A stretch of 64,000 nt of DNA from Lachnospiraceae bacterium (GTDB taxonomy: Bacteria; Bacillota; Clostridia; Lachnospirales; Lachnospiraceae), in NCBI GenBank assembly GCA_017434885.1, contig JAFSGE010000005.1, positions 372,001 through 436,000 on the forward strand, given 5' to 3'. The notes under the pieces were generated by a model. It did no database searches, was not told where the DNA came from, and worked only from the letters and a program-made list of their open reading frames with translations. The translations under genes were made by a program, and so were the position numbers. This document shows, piece by piece, positions 52,233 through 61,616 of this stretch. Within the stretch, counting starts at the first letter, position 1. Each line of letters begins with the position of its first letter.

Positions 52233-52246
52233 AACTACCACTTTTT
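52221..52246. terminator. bidirectional terminator between AraC gene and DUF212 gene
   Basis: AAAAAGTGGTA (52221-52231) and TACCACTTTTT (52236-52246) form an 11-bp stem with a 4-nt loop. It has A's before and T's after, so it terminates on both strands. It overlaps the AraC stop codon. Confidence 0.9.
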
Positions 52247-52249
52247 TTG

Positions 52250-52708
52250 TTACATAATATTACCCATAATAACAGCAATCACAATACCAAGAATGCCGCC
52301 GATAAGAACCTGTAAAGGTGTATGTCCCACAAACTCTTTAAGTTTGTCCTCTACACTCATCTCCTTGCCCATCTTTGCAAACATCTCAATCATTTCATTC
52401 AGCACTCTCGCTTGTATGCCCGTCTCCCTGCGCACACCCATAGCATCATACATGACAATAATCGCAAGCATAACAGAAATAGCACACTCAAAGCTACCGC
52501 CTCCGTACTGCATTGCAGACGATGTTGCCAATGCACACACTGTTGCCGAATGGCAACTGGGCATACCACCACTTCCTACAAGTCTCTCTGCCACAAACTT
52601 TTTATAAATAATCAAATGTATTATTGTCTTGGATACCTGTGCCACAAACCAGCCAAGCGCTGCCGAAACGAATACTTTATTGTGAAGTAGCGCCACTAAA
52701 AATTCCAT
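52250..52708 (-). CDS. divergent PAP2-family (DUF212) membrane protein
   Basis: A 152-residue protein with about four membrane segments, of the DUF212/acid phosphatase-VanZ-like family. The conserved GGMPSCHSATVCAL resembles PSGH of PAP2 phosphatases, and MYDAMGVRRETGIQ is the family's second motif. The enzymatic role is unproven; a lipid-phosphate substrate would be the natural guess. It lies downstream of rfbD, possibly co-transcribed, and shares its terminator with the AraC gene. Confidence 0.87.
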   Translation of the reverse strand: MEFLVALLHNKVFVSAALGWFVAQVSKTIIHLIIYKKFVAERLVGSGGMPSCHSATVCALATSSAMQYGGGSFECAISVMLAIIVMYDAMGVRRETGIQARVLNEMIEMFAKMGKEMSVEDKLKEFVGHTPLQVLIGGILGIVIAVIMGNIM

Positions 52709-52783
52709 TTTTCAATAAACCATACCTTTCTCATTCTGTAAAACTTGCTTGTATTTTGGTTTTTACAAACAAATGGCGACTTC

Positions 52784-53626
52784 CTACAAAGTCTTGATAT
52801 ATTCCTCGATTGCATCGTGCCAGTCGGCGAACTGATAACCACCGGTTAATTTCAGCATGTAATTTTCCAAAATGGAATAAGCCGGTCTGGGCGCTGCCGC
52901 ACCGTACTCTGCGGTAGAAATCCCCTCAACCTGCGTTGCTTTTCCTGCCAAGCGGAAAATCTCCTGTGCAAATTCTGCCCAATGACAGCTACCCTCACAG
53001 GTTGCATGGAACAATCCGTAATTTTCAGTAAATAAAAGCTGCGCAATTGCTGCCGCAAGCTCCTTAGTGCTGGTAGGACTTCCAAACTGGTCATTTACCA
53101 CACGCACCTTGTCATGTGTTTCAGAAAGGCGAAGCATTGTCTTTGCGAAATTTTTTCCATCGCCGTAAAGCCATGCAGTACGGAGAATAAAATAACGGTC
53201 AGCAAAATCCTTTACCATATTTTCTCCCACAAGCTTACTTGCTCCGTAAATTCCCTGCGGATTGGGCGTATCAAATTCAAGATAAGGTCTGGTGCCTTTA
53301 CCGTCAAAAACATAATCCGTGGAAACATGAATCATCTTTGCACCGGTTTCGGTCGCGGCAATACTTAAGTTTCTCGGACCAATTGCATTAATACGATATG
53401 CGTTATCCACATCTGTCTCACAGGCATCTACTGCCGTGTGCGCTGCACAGTTAATAATCGCATAGGGTTTTACTTCCCTTGCAAGTGCCATTACTTTATC
53501 AATATTGGTAATGTCAAGTTCCCCTACATCTGTGTTTACAAATTCAAGTTCCGCATTTCCTGCCAGTTCTTTATTAATAGCTCTGCCAAGCTGACCATTG
53601 CAGCCTGTTACGATTATTTTTTTCAT
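52784..53626 (-). CDS. rfbD: dTDP-4-dehydrorhamnose reductase-like enzyme
   Basis: A ~280-residue SDR protein that reduces dTDP-4-keto-L-rhamnose to dTDP-L-rhamnose, or a close analogue. The Rossmann motif is TGCNGQLGRAI. The family signature STDYVFDGKGTRPYLE and YGASKLVGENMV (Tyr-x-x-x-Lys) are intact, with ILRTAWLYG later. I start at ATG 53624-53626 (GAAGGGA upstream) because it opens the conserved MKKIIVTGCNG; an in-frame ATG seven codons earlier has no ribosome site. No other rhamnose genes lie nearby in this window, so it may be part of a scattered pathway. Confidence 0.92.
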   Translation of the reverse strand: MKKIIVTGCNGQLGRAINKELAGNAELEFVNTDVGELDITNIDKVMALAREVKPYAIINCAAHTAVDACETDVDNAYRINAIGPRNLSIAATETGAKMIHVSTDYVFDGKGTRPYLEFDTPNPQGIYGASKLVGENMVKDFADRYFILRTAWLYGDGKNFAKTMLRLSETHDKVRVVNDQFGSPTSTKELAAAIAQLLFTENYGLFHATCEGSCHWAEFAQEIFRLAGKATQVEGISTAEYGAAAPRPAYSILENYMLKLTGGYQFADWHDAIEEYIKTL

Positions 53627-53791
53627 AAAACCGTTATCCCTTCTCATTTATCTGTGGAATACATTATGCTATACCACCATTTTATATTGTACCCGTTTCT
53701 TTCCATTTGTACAAGTCATTAATTTGTTAAGCTTTTGTATAGTTGTAACAAATTCTTAATATTTTTGTATCACATTTTACACATTTTTCTA

Positions 53792-53820
53792 GTGACGGTT
53801 TCTTTTATCTGTGTTATAAT
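53792..53820 (+). promoter_or_regulatory. sigma-A promoter of the DUF3048 gene
   Basis: GTGACG (53792-53797, four of six consensus bases) and a perfect TATAAT (53815-53820) are spaced by 17 bp, about 55 nt upstream of the start codon. There is also a TG before the -10. Confidence 0.6.
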
Positions 53821-53876
53821 GTCAGTTGTGTGATTATAATGAAATTTATACATATTAAGAAAGTGAGGAAATATTG

Positions 53877-55034
53877 ATGAAAAGATTACAAGTGCTTTTT
53901 CTTGTAGCCTTATCTTCATCTCTTTTATTATTCGGTTGCGGCAAAGAAGAAACAGTTACTCAGCCTGTGGTAGAGCCTATTGTGGAAGCCCAGCCTGAAA
54001 AAGAGACCGAACCCACAGAAGAAGTTCCGGCAGAAAACGAAACAGATTTAGATGCTCCTCCTGCAGAGGGTATGGTACGAAGCCGTCTGACTAATGAATG
54101 GGTTGACGAAGAAGTGGCAAAGACGCGTCCCATTGCAGTAATGGTTCCCAACTCCAAAACCGCAAGTCAGTACAACTTATCCAAGGCTTCCGTTCTTTAC
54201 GAATGTAATGTAGAAGGCAGTATGACAAGACTTATGGCTGTTTGGGAAGATTGGGAAAGCTTAGATAAAATCGGTAATGTAAGAAGCTGCCGTGATTATT
54301 ATTTATATTGGGCATTTGAATGGGATGCCATTTATATCCACTACGGCGGACCTTTCTACATTGATGATTTGATTGCAAGAGAAGATACACAGAATATCAA
54401 CTGTATCGATTATGCAAACGCTACTTTCAGAGATACCGCAAAGAACTCCACTGACAATGCTTTTACAAGTGCAGAGCGTATTAAAGAAGCAGCTGATTAT
54501 TACGGATACCCCACCGAATACAGAGAAGGTTATTCTGACGATAATCACTTCCAGTTTGCTACCAATTCAGAACCTAACACATTAGAGCAGTACAGCGATG
54601 CGATTGACGCAAAAAAAATTGATATGTCACCTGCTTATCCTGTTACCAACTGCTATTTTGTTTATAACGAAGAAACCGGCTTATACGAAAGATTCCAGCA
54701 TTTGTCCGGCGACAGCGACGGTCCTCACGTTGACCTTGCTACCAACGAACAGCTTGCATTCAAAAACGTATTAGTACAGAACACTTACTTCGAAGTAAGA
54801 GATCAAAAAGGTTATCTTGCATTCCAGTGTCATGATACAACAAGAGACGGATGGTTCTTTACAAACGGAAAAGGTATTCACGTGACATGGGAAAAGACTG
54901 CTGACTATAGCGCTACCAGATATTATGACGATGACGGTAATGAAATCAAATTAAACACCGGTAAGACCATGATATGTATTTTGGAAGACGGCGATTCCTT
55001 TAACGTAGACGATAAGGTAATTGAAGCAGACTAA
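53877..55034 (+). CDS. DUF3048-domain lipoprotein
   Basis: A 385-residue lipoprotein (LLLFGC lipobox, Cys at 21). A Glu/Pro/Thr linker (~25-65) precedes a DUF3048 domain with RPIAVMVPNSKTAS, VLYECNVEGSMTRLMAVWED, KIGNVRSCRDYYLYWAFEWD and HYGGPFYIDDLI. The C-terminal domain has DGPHVDLATNEQLAFKNVLV and RDGWFFTNGKGIHVTWEK. No reaction is established for this YerB-like family. GAGGAA precedes the ATG at 53877; a TTG one codon earlier is also possible. It has its own promoter and terminator. Confidence 0.9.
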   Translation: MKRLQVLFLVALSSSLLLFGCGKEETVTQPVVEPIVEAQPEKETEPTEEVPAENETDLDAPPAEGMVRSRLTNEWVDEEVAKTRPIAVMVPNSKTASQYNLSKASVLYECNVEGSMTRLMAVWEDWESLDKIGNVRSCRDYYLYWAFEWDAIYIHYGGPFYIDDLIAREDTQNINCIDYANATFRDTAKNSTDNAFTSAERIKEAADYYGYPTEYREGYSDDNHFQFATNSEPNTLEQYSDAIDAKKIDMSPAYPVTNCYFVYNEETGLYERFQHLSGDSDGPHVDLATNEQLAFKNVLVQNTYFEVRDQKGYLAFQCHDTTRDGWFFTNGKGIHVTWEKTADYSATRYYDDDGNEIKLNTGKTMICILEDGDSFNVDDKVIEAD

Positions 55035-55054
55035 AATCAGTATAATAAAAAATT

Positions 55055-55086
55055 AACGGCAGTCCAATATGGACTGCCGTTTTTTA
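55055..55086. terminator. bidirectional terminator between DUF3048 and HPr genes
   Basis: AACGGCAGTCC (55055-55065) and GGACTGCCGTT (55071-55081) form an 11-bp stem with a 5-nt loop. A T-run follows on the plus strand and a T-rich tail on the minus strand, so it serves both convergent genes. Confidence 0.88.
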
Positions 55087-55347
55087 CTCACCTAATCCGC
55101 TTTCGATTGCATTTACCAAGCATCTTAACGCTTCTTCTTCATCTTCACCTTCACACACAAACTCTATTTCATCGCCGCACTTCACGCAGGCTCCCAATAC
55201 ACTTAATACACTTTTGGCATTTGCTGTATTTCCTCTGAAGGTAAAGGTTATCAGTGATTTAAATTGCATTGCTTCCTTGCAAAGGATACCTGCCGGTCTG
55301 AGATGAAGACCGGTGGGATTCTTAATAACCACCTTTTGGCTTACCAT
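55084..55347 (-). CDS. HPr phosphocarrier protein
   Basis: An 87-residue HPr with both regulatory residues: His15 in GLHLRP (phosphorylated by enzyme I) and Ser46 in NAKSVLSVL (target of HprK). So it can carry phosphate to sugar permeases and serve in catabolite repression, unlike the Asp15 paralog at 7772. The HARP loop reads HLRP here, a modest deviation. The start at 55347 has GGAGGAGG 5 nt upstream; the frame extends 13 codons further upstream. It follows glmM by 83 bp at the end of a long run. Without ptsI nearby it may serve another PTS-linked route, so ptsH is not asserted. Confidence 0.87.
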   Translation of the reverse strand: MVSQKVVIKNPTGLHLRPAGILCKEAMQFKSLITFTFRGNTANAKSVLSVLGACVKCGDEIEFVCEGEDEEEALRCLVNAIESGLGE

Positions 55348-55430
55348 TTGTTCCTCCTCCAATTCTTTTGATGCCTTCTCCATCAAGCTTCTGATTTAAC
55401 TATACCATTTTCCCATACTTTTCTCAAGTC

Positions 55431-56780
55431 TTAGAGCATGATATTTTGAATCAAATCTGCAAGCTGACGTGCCTCTTTATCAATCATTTCCTGATCTTTT
55501 CCTTCAATCATAACTCTCACCAAAGGCTCTGTACCGGAAGGACGAATAAGCACTCTTCCTTCACCGGCAAACTTTTCGGTAAGCGCTGCGATTGCCTCTG
55601 CAATTTCAGGATACTCCATGTATTTTTCCTTTTTATGATTCGGTACTTTCGCATTCACAAGTGCCTGAGGAAGCACTTCCATAATGGAAGAAAGTTCTGA
55701 TAATGATTTACCGGTTTCCACCATTACCTGTAATAAATGAAGAGCACTTAAAAGACCGTCTCCGGTTGTATTTTCTTTTAGGAAAATGATATGTCCGGAC
55801 TGTTCTCCGCCAAGACTTGCTCCGATTTCTTTCATACGCTCAAGCACATATCTGTCACCAACCTTGGTCTGTTCAACCTTTAATCCCTGTTTTTCTGCCA
55901 TAAGGAAAAATCCAAGATTGCTCATAACAGTTGCAACAATGGTATCACCGGAAAGCTCACCCTTTTCCTTCATATGATTACCTACAATGGCCATAATCTG
56001 GTCACCGTCTACCACATTACCCATTTCATCTACAGCCATCAGTCTGTCTGCATCACCATCAAATGCAAGACCCACATTTGCTTTTTCATAGACAACTCTT
56101 GCACGAAGCTCTTCCATATGTGTGGAACCGCAATTGGCATTAATATTGGTTCCGTCAGGCATATTATGAATTGCCACTACATTACCGCCAAGTTCCTTTA
56201 ACGCTTCTACAGAGGTATAGAAAGATGCACCTTCTGCACAGTCTACCACAATTTTAAGTCCTGTTAAATCCACATTAACGGAGCGGATAGAGTGATTAAT
56301 ATACTCTTCTCTGGCATCGGTACGATATTTAATCTTTCCCACATTGGAACCGATAGGGAACTTAATTCCCTGCATATTGCTTTTAATCAAATCTTCAATT
56401 TCATCTTCCATGGCATCGGGAAGCTTGTAGCCGTTTCCGTCAAAAAACTTAATACCGTTAAACTCCACGGGATTGTGAGAAGCAGAAATCACAACGCCTG
56501 CATCCACTTTATATTTTCTGGTCAAATACGCTACCGCCGGAGTCGGAAGCACACCTACATATACCGCATTTGCTCCCACAGAACAAATACCTGCCATAAG
56601 TGCATTCGCAAGCATATCTCCGGAAATTCTGGTGTCACATCCAACCATGATCGTAGGTTTATGTTGGTTTTCTTTGGTAAGCACATACGCGCCTGCCTGA
56701 CCTAGCTGCATTGCAAGTAACGGTGTCAGTTCATCATTCGCTACACCTCTTACGCCATCTGTACCAAATAATCTTCCCAT
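55431..56780 (-). CDS. glmM: phosphoglucosamine mutase
   Basis: A 449-residue phosphohexomutase that interconverts glucosamine-6-phosphate and glucosamine-1-phosphate for cell-wall precursors. It begins MGRLFGTDGVRG; the phosphoserine loop is SASHNPVEFNG near residue 100, the metal-binding loop is DGDADR, and the sugar loop GGEQSGH and phosphate loop RPSGTEPLVRV are intact. It follows cdaR, the standard cdaA-cdaR-glmM arrangement; GlmM is known to bind and inhibit CdaA in Bacillus and Staphylococcus. Confidence 0.96.
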   Translation of the reverse strand: MGRLFGTDGVRGVANDELTPLLAMQLGQAGAYVLTKENQHKPTIMVGCDTRISGDMLANALMAGICSVGANAVYVGVLPTPAVAYLTRKYKVDAGVVISASHNPVEFNGIKFFDGNGYKLPDAMEDEIEDLIKSNMQGIKFPIGSNVGKIKYRTDAREEYINHSIRSVNVDLTGLKIVVDCAEGASFYTSVEALKELGGNVVAIHNMPDGTNINANCGSTHMEELRARVVYEKANVGLAFDGDADRLMAVDEMGNVVDGDQIMAIVGNHMKEKGELSGDTIVATVMSNLGFFLMAEKQGLKVEQTKVGDRYVLERMKEIGASLGGEQSGHIIFLKENTTGDGLLSALHLLQVMVETGKSLSELSSIMEVLPQALVNAKVPNHKKEKYMEYPEIAEAIAALTEKFAGEGRVLIRPSGTEPLVRVMIEGKDQEMIDKEARQLADLIQNIML

Positions 56781-56826
56781 CTTTTTGTGTTGTGCCCCTC
56801 TAAAGGCACTCTCCTTTTTTTATATT

Positions 56827-58104
56827 TTACTCTGCTATCTCAGATAGATGCATCAAAATCGTTAACGGTTGTGCCATTTCTACATCTTCGCCAAGTCCAA
56901 AATCAACTTCAACGTAATAGTAACCGTCTGTCGCTTCTTCCATGCCCTCTTCTTCCATCCACTTCTGCACATCCACGGTTCCTTTGATTTCATTTACACG
57001 AACCGCGGATAAATCGGAAGGAAGTCCTATCAGCGTAACAGCAATGTCTTCTTCAAATTCCTCTATGGAGGCTCTGAATCCTTCCGGAACATTAGTTACT
57101 TCAATGGCAGTTCCCGGAATATCCACTTCACGGGAAGTTTCCTGTCTAATCATAACCGTCACTTCCGTCTTTGCCAATGAGGCATCCGCCAAATGCACAT
57201 TATCCGGCAAATACTCTTTCAGATTTAACTCAACAACATAATCACCCGTCTGTCCCGTAACGTCTACCGCTTCTGCCGGCACTTCAATCATCGCTATATT
57301 TCTGATTACATTGCTCTTTCCTGCAATCAAAACAGTCTCTACACTGCCGGAAGGTGTCTGCGCGATTCTGTAACCGTCAGCCGGTGTTCCGGATACATTA
57401 TAATGTACCGGCACTTCTGCCGTCTGATAAATACTTACATTAACGCCTACAGACCTTATATTCTGTGAAATGCGGCTGCTCTGTATCAGATGCTCATCAG
57501 CATCGTACAAACGAATATCCAAATTAGTACCAATATCATTGGTAAATCCTGTTACATCCACTTCCACCATCGCCTTTGATACCTGATCAATCACTGACTC
57601 CGGTCCGGAAATTCGAATCAGATTCTGGTCAGTTGTAACTTCACCGACAATATATCCGCTTGCAACTTCTCCTGCCACATTGGCTTTCAATGCTAACGTT
57701 TTTGATTTTTTGTTTTCAATATTCAATTTGACAGTATCAATACTTCCCTTAATACTTTCAATGTCATCACCGTAAATACTGCTGGAAAATTTAATACTGA
57801 TGGTATCCAGACTACTAAGGTCATTGATATCCGCCGTCGCTGTAATATTCCCCGCATTTAATGCGCTGTGTACTGACTTCGGAGCCTTAACGGAAACCCT
57901 CTCCACCACATCTGTTCCGTCAAGAATTTCATATACCTTTCCGGCATCCGTAATCAGATCGGTATTCAAAAGCTTCACCGGAACATTTACATACGTCTCC
58001 GTAATTGTGGGGTTTTCCATGTTGTTAACCACAAGCCAAAGAACAAATGCAAAAAGCAGGGATATCAGTTTCAGGCCCATATTGGCTGTAAGCTTATTTT
58101 TCAC
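56827..58104 (-). CDS. cdaR: CdaR-type YbbR-domain protein
   Basis: A 425-residue protein with one N-terminal membrane segment (~8-26) and about four exported YbbR-type beta domains (e.g. PVKLLNTDLITDAGKVYEIL, VEVDVTGFTNDIGTNLDIRL). It starts with GTG (58102-58104) behind AAGGT and overlaps the cdaA stop by 11 bp, so translation is coupled. Known relatives modulate the diadenylate cyclase CdaA across the membrane. Confidence 0.9.
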   Translation of the reverse strand: MKNKLTANMGLKLISLLFAFVLWLVVNNMENPTITETYVNVPVKLLNTDLITDAGKVYEILDGTDVVERVSVKAPKSVHSALNAGNITATADINDLSSLDTISIKFSSSIYGDDIESIKGSIDTVKLNIENKKSKTLALKANVAGEVASGYIVGEVTTDQNLIRISGPESVIDQVSKAMVEVDVTGFTNDIGTNLDIRLYDADEHLIQSSRISQNIRSVGVNVSIYQTAEVPVHYNVSGTPADGYRIAQTPSGSVETVLIAGKSNVIRNIAMIEVPAEAVDVTGQTGDYVVELNLKEYLPDNVHLADASLAKTEVTVMIRQETSREVDIPGTAIEVTNVPEGFRASIEEFEEDIAVTLIGLPSDLSAVRVNEIKGTVDVQKWMEEEGMEEATDGYYYVEVDFGLGEDVEMAQPLTILMHLSEIAE

Positions 58105-58966
58105 CTTTAGACCTTCCCTTCCACAAAATACGCTTTTTAGGTTCTTCCTCCGGCTTATTCTGTATTAATTTTAATTTTTCTTTCAGGCTGTCGCCATCCA
58201 AATTTCGATCCAAATCACCTTCATAGGCAACACTGATTTTTCCGGTTTCTTCCGAAACAATAATTGTCATGGAATCCGTTGCTTCCGATATACCTACACC
58301 TGCCCTGTGTCTGGTACCCAAGTCTTTGCTCAGTGCCATATTATCGGACAAGGGAAGATAACACGTCGCAGAAACGATTCGATTGCCTCTTACAATAAGC
58401 GCTCCGTCATGAAGGGGTGTGTTTTTTTCGAAGATATTAATAATGAGCTGGCTGGTAACAATGGCATCCACGTCAATACCGGTTCTCTCATACTCACTAA
58501 GCGACTGTGTTTGCTCAATCACAATAAGGGCACCGGTTTTCACCTTGCCCATCTCGACACACGCTTTTGCTATTTCGTTAATTGTCTTGTCTGAAAATCT
58601 GCCTTCCTCCGTAGCTCTTAATGTATCAAACGGAATAATGGAAGAAATGATATTTTTCTTTCCCAAATCTTCCAGTGCTTTTCGAAGCTCCGGCTGTAAA
58701 ATAACGACCATCGCCGTCACCGCAACGCCGAATGCATTCTGTACAATCCACAGAATCGTTGTCATCTCAAAATATGCTGCAATCAAAATGAAGGCAGCAA
58801 TCACAATAATTCCCTTAAGCAAAGACCATGCTCTGGTATTCTTTATCCATAAAAGGATATGATAGAGCAAAAAGGTAATCAATAATATTTCTATAATATC
58901 TACCAGTCTGATGCTTCCGGGTAAACGTGACAGATATTCAGTTGCAAATTCGGTTATCTGTGACAT
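58094..58966 (-). CDS. cdaA: diadenylate cyclase CdaA
   Basis: A 290-residue membrane enzyme that makes cyclic di-AMP from two ATP. Three membrane segments lie in residues ~20-90, then the DAC domain with the catalytic DGA in TPLHDGALIV and RHR in LGTRHRAGVG; the PELRKALEDLG lead-in is conserved. The C-terminus is a ~50-residue charged tail. It starts with GGGGAG 4-5 nt before ATG. Cyclic di-AMP controls osmolyte/K+ transport and wall homeostasis; cdaR and glmM follow directly. Confidence 0.96.
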   Translation of the reverse strand: MSQITEFATEYLSRLPGSIRLVDIIEILLITFLLYHILLWIKNTRAWSLLKGIIVIAAFILIAAYFEMTTILWIVQNAFGVAVTAMVVILQPELRKALEDLGKKNIISSIIPFDTLRATEEGRFSDKTINEIAKACVEMGKVKTGALIVIEQTQSLSEYERTGIDVDAIVTSQLIINIFEKNTPLHDGALIVRGNRIVSATCYLPLSDNMALSKDLGTRHRAGVGISEATDSMTIIVSEETGKISVAYEGDLDRNLDGDSLKEKLKLIQNKPEEEPKKRILWKGRSKGEK

Positions 58967-58993
58967 TTAAACTCCCCATTACTGTAATATTTC

Positions 58994-59959
58994 TTATTCT
59001 CTGTTTCGTGCCTGCACATTAGCAGGTCTTTTCTTTGAAGTATTAATCTTCTTGACGGTTCTTGAAGGGGCTGCAACAGTTACCTTGGGCACTGCCTTAA
59101 CGTAATAGTAATATTCGTCGTCTTCAAACTGAACCTTTTCTGTTCTGCTGTAATCCACATGGAATGCAAAGAACTCAACTATCTTTGCAATCAGCATGGA
59201 AAATAATGTACCTACAATTAATCCTAAAATAGATACGTTTGTATCAAACATTAAATCTCCCACAAGGAAAATTACTACAGATGCAAGTCCGCCTGCAATA
59301 ATAGCTATTGTCCATGCATAATCAACAGATAATCTGCGGATTAAATATACAAGTACAATAATTACAGTAAAAGCTGCAATTGTCAGGAACATTTCTTTAT
59401 TATCCAGGAACCCATCAATAATAAAACGAATCTTGGTGGACATTTCTTCCGCTTCCATCCCCGACAAGGTTGTCGCACTGTCTGCAATGTAACCGATTAA
59501 AAAAGTCACAATCACACCACATCCAACAGAAATCGCCGAAACAGGCGTTCCGAGCAGTCCCATAATCAAGGGCATCACATACGGAATTCCGAGAACAAAG
59601 CTCATCGGTGTCAAAACCACCACCAAAGTATCTTTTGAGGAAAATCTCAAATACAAGAGGAACAATACAACAAAAATCACCAAGGTAATTGCCGCACATT
59701 CCAGCGTCAGCGCATACATATGCAGGACAATAAATACTGCCGCGATAAAAACAATAAAGTTCATCGGCATAAAAGAACACATAAGTGCCGCCATTAATAC
59801 GATAGATAAATTGTCGATTTTTTGCATGTAACCGATTTTGGCATTTATCATCATCAGTGATGCCAACGCCACAATCAATTTTAACAGTGGCTTCAAATAC
59901 ACATCATATTTGGCAATAAATTTTTTGATATATTGTTTTGCAACAAGTAAAGTTGTCAT
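58994..59959 (-). CDS. multi-pass membrane protein of unknown function
   Basis: A 321-residue protein with about nine hydrophobic segments (residues ~25-260) and a charged, cytoplasm-facing end (VQFEDDEYYYYVKAVPKV and a Lys/Arg-rich tail). I recognise no transporter motif. The gene lies 27 bp before cdaA in the same direction, so it is likely in its transcription unit, possibly an osmotic or membrane-tension partner (guess). AGGA precedes the ATG. Confidence 0.75.
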   Translation of the reverse strand: MTTLLVAKQYIKKFIAKYDVYLKPLLKLIVALASLMMINAKIGYMQKIDNLSIVLMAALMCSFMPMNFIVFIAAVFIVLHMYALTLECAAITLVIFVVLFLLYLRFSSKDTLVVVLTPMSFVLGIPYVMPLIMGLLGTPVSAISVGCGVIVTFLIGYIADSATTLSGMEAEEMSTKIRFIIDGFLDNKEMFLTIAAFTVIIVLVYLIRRLSVDYAWTIAIIAGGLASVVIFLVGDLMFDTNVSILGLIVGTLFSMLIAKIVEFFAFHVDYSRTEKVQFEDDEYYYYVKAVPKVTVAAPSRTVKKINTSKKRPANVQARNRE

Positions 59960-59980
59960 GATTTTTTCCTCGTACCTTAT

Positions 59981-60367
59981 TTACTTATCATACATACTTG
60001 CTAACTTTTTCAGGTTTGTATAATATGTCCTTAAACTTTTTTTGGCTTTGCTGTATTTAAACGCATAAACCACATAGGCAATCACACCGTATGCACCTAC
60101 AGTACATAAATACAGGACAATAACACTTTTTCCGAAAGATAATAAGTCCATTTTATAAATATCCTGCATAAATGTTTCAAAATTATAAAAGATATAGACC
60201 CCAAACAGCAAGAAAAAAGAAACAGTAGCCGCAATTACTGATTTCAGCACCTGAAATCCGATATAATCTCCCCTGAAATAATTCAGAATGGTAATATCCT
60301 TTTTCCCTTTGTCAGCTTCATATGCTGCCATTTTGGTCATTAATATCACTTTTTCTTCGTTAATCAT
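59981..60367 (-). CDS. two-segment membrane protein of unknown function
   Basis: A 128-residue protein: an N-terminal soluble helix region (~1-40), two membrane segments (~43-63 and ~80-102) and a charged C-terminal helix (SKAKKSLRTYYTNLKKL). It lies 21 bp before the 321-residue membrane protein and 23 bp after the yvyF-like gene. No family is recognised. The AAAGG site supports the ATG. Confidence 0.7.
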   Translation of the reverse strand: MINEEKVILMTKMAAYEADKGKKDITILNYFRGDYIGFQVLKSVIAATVSFFLLFGVYIFYNFETFMQDIYKMDLLSFGKSVIVLYLCTVGAYGVIAYVVYAFKYSKAKKSLRTYYTNLKKLASMYDK

Positions 60368-60390
60368 AATAACGCCTTTCCATCTGCTCC

Positions 60391-60798
60391 TTACAGGAAA
60401 CGCATTCTGTCCTTTTCGGATCTTCTGGGTTCCGGCTTCTGTACAGGCTCAGGCTTTGCTCTCTGTGTAATCTTATTAAATCCGCCAACCATTTCGGAAG
60501 TACATTTGTCGCAAAAACGACCGGAACGAATCATGGCACCGCATTTTTCACAGGGAATTCTAATCGGTGAATCCTCTGCAAACTGCAAACGGTCTTCACG
60601 AATCCACTGACGAATCTGGGCAGGATCCACTTCGCACTCTTCGGAAACCAGCATAATATCTGCTCCCGGATGATCCTGAACATATTTCTTTACTGTCTGG
60701 AATAACTGTTCCTGTTCTTCCTTACATTTCTGACAGATAGGCAGACCCATCACATAGTTAAATACTCTTCCACATTTTCTGCAATTACGTACGTTCAT
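60391..60798 (-). CDS. YvyF/TIGR03826-like zinc-ribbon protein
   Basis: A 135-residue protein with two zinc-ribbon-like Cys pairs: CRKCGRVFN ... CQKC at the start and CEKCGAMIRSGRFCDKC in the middle, with a helix-turn-helix-like ECEVDPAQIRQWIREDRLQF between them. This layout fits the flagellar-operon protein family that includes Bacillus YvyF, which lies right behind comFC there, as here. A regulatory role (with FlgM in Bacillus) is suggested by the family but is not shown. The tail is basic. Confidence 0.83.
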   Translation of the reverse strand: MNVRNCRKCGRVFNYVMGLPICQKCKEEQEQLFQTVKKYVQDHPGADIMLVSEECEVDPAQIRQWIREDRLQFAEDSPIRIPCEKCGAMIRSGRFCDKCTSEMVGGFNKITQRAKPEPVQKPEPRRSEKDRMRFL

Positions 60799-60863
60799 AA
60801 ACTCACCCCATCAATTTTAGTATTTTATAATTTTAGTATAAGGAATCGCTACTGCGGACAATC

Positions 60864-61616
60864 CTATCCTTTTCCTACCGCCAATGCCATATAATAGACC
60901 CTGCCGATTCCCGCCTGTAAAAGAAGGGAAGACATGGCATCCACTGTACTGCCGGTAGTGTATATGTCGTCCACAATAACAATCGTATTTAATTTTACAT
61001 CATTTTGCAGGATTTTAAAAGCCTTTTTCAAATTATTTTGACGCTGTTTCTCAGTTAATTCTTTCTGCGGCAAAGTCTTCTTTGAACGGATAATCAATTT
61101 TGTGTTTACAGGAATACCTGTAAGGCGCGAAAGCTCCCTTGCTATCAGCTCTGCCTGATTATATCCTCTTTTTCTTTTTCGGGACGGATGTACAGGCACG
61201 GGAATTAATGCATCCGCTTTTAGGGAAAACAGCCATGCACCTCTTCTCTGCCACAATTCTTTCGCAAAAAACAAAGCATATTCGCCCCTTCCGGCATATT
61301 TAAACCGGAACAGGGAATCCGCCATACTTCCATATTCATAGAGAGCAGTCCCCTGCACATAATTGTGATTCTTGTTTTTGCAATCTCTGCAATATTCTGT
61401 CTCATCATCAAGCTGCTTTCCGCATTTCATACAAAAAGGCGGCTTGATATACACAATTTGGGATACACAGTCATGACACACGCCCGAAACCTTATCATCT
61501 GTCACATCATCACATATCACACATCGTCTGGGATAAAAAAAATCCAGTATTTTTTCTTTTATGCTGATTGGGACATCAGCTTTCCTTCTTACGTACTTTT
61601 TTCTTATTTTTGTCAT
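60864..61616 (-). CDS. comF: ComF-family phosphoribosyltransferase-like protein
   Basis: A ~250-residue protein. The N-terminal half holds zinc-ribbon Cys clusters (CVICDD, CHDC, CMKCGKQ, CRDC) and the C-terminal half a phosphoribosyltransferase fold with PVPVHPSRKRKRGYNQAELIA and the PRPP loop VIVDDIYTTGST. ComFC is needed for DNA uptake during competence; other members act in purine salvage. The ATG at 61614-61616 overlaps the recD2 stop by one base (TGATG) behind AAGGAG, so the start one codon earlier is unnecessary. Confidence 0.9.
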   Translation of the reverse strand: MTKIRKKYVRRKADVPISIKEKILDFFYPRRCVICDDVTDDKVSGVCHDCVSQIVYIKPPFCMKCGKQLDDETEYCRDCKNKNHNYVQGTALYEYGSMADSLFRFKYAGRGEYALFFAKELWQRRGAWLFSLKADALIPVPVHPSRKRKRGYNQAELIARELSRLTGIPVNTKLIIRSKKTLPQKELTEKQRQNNLKKAFKILQNDVKLNTIVIVDDIYTTGSTVDAMSSLLLQAGIGRVYYMALAVGKG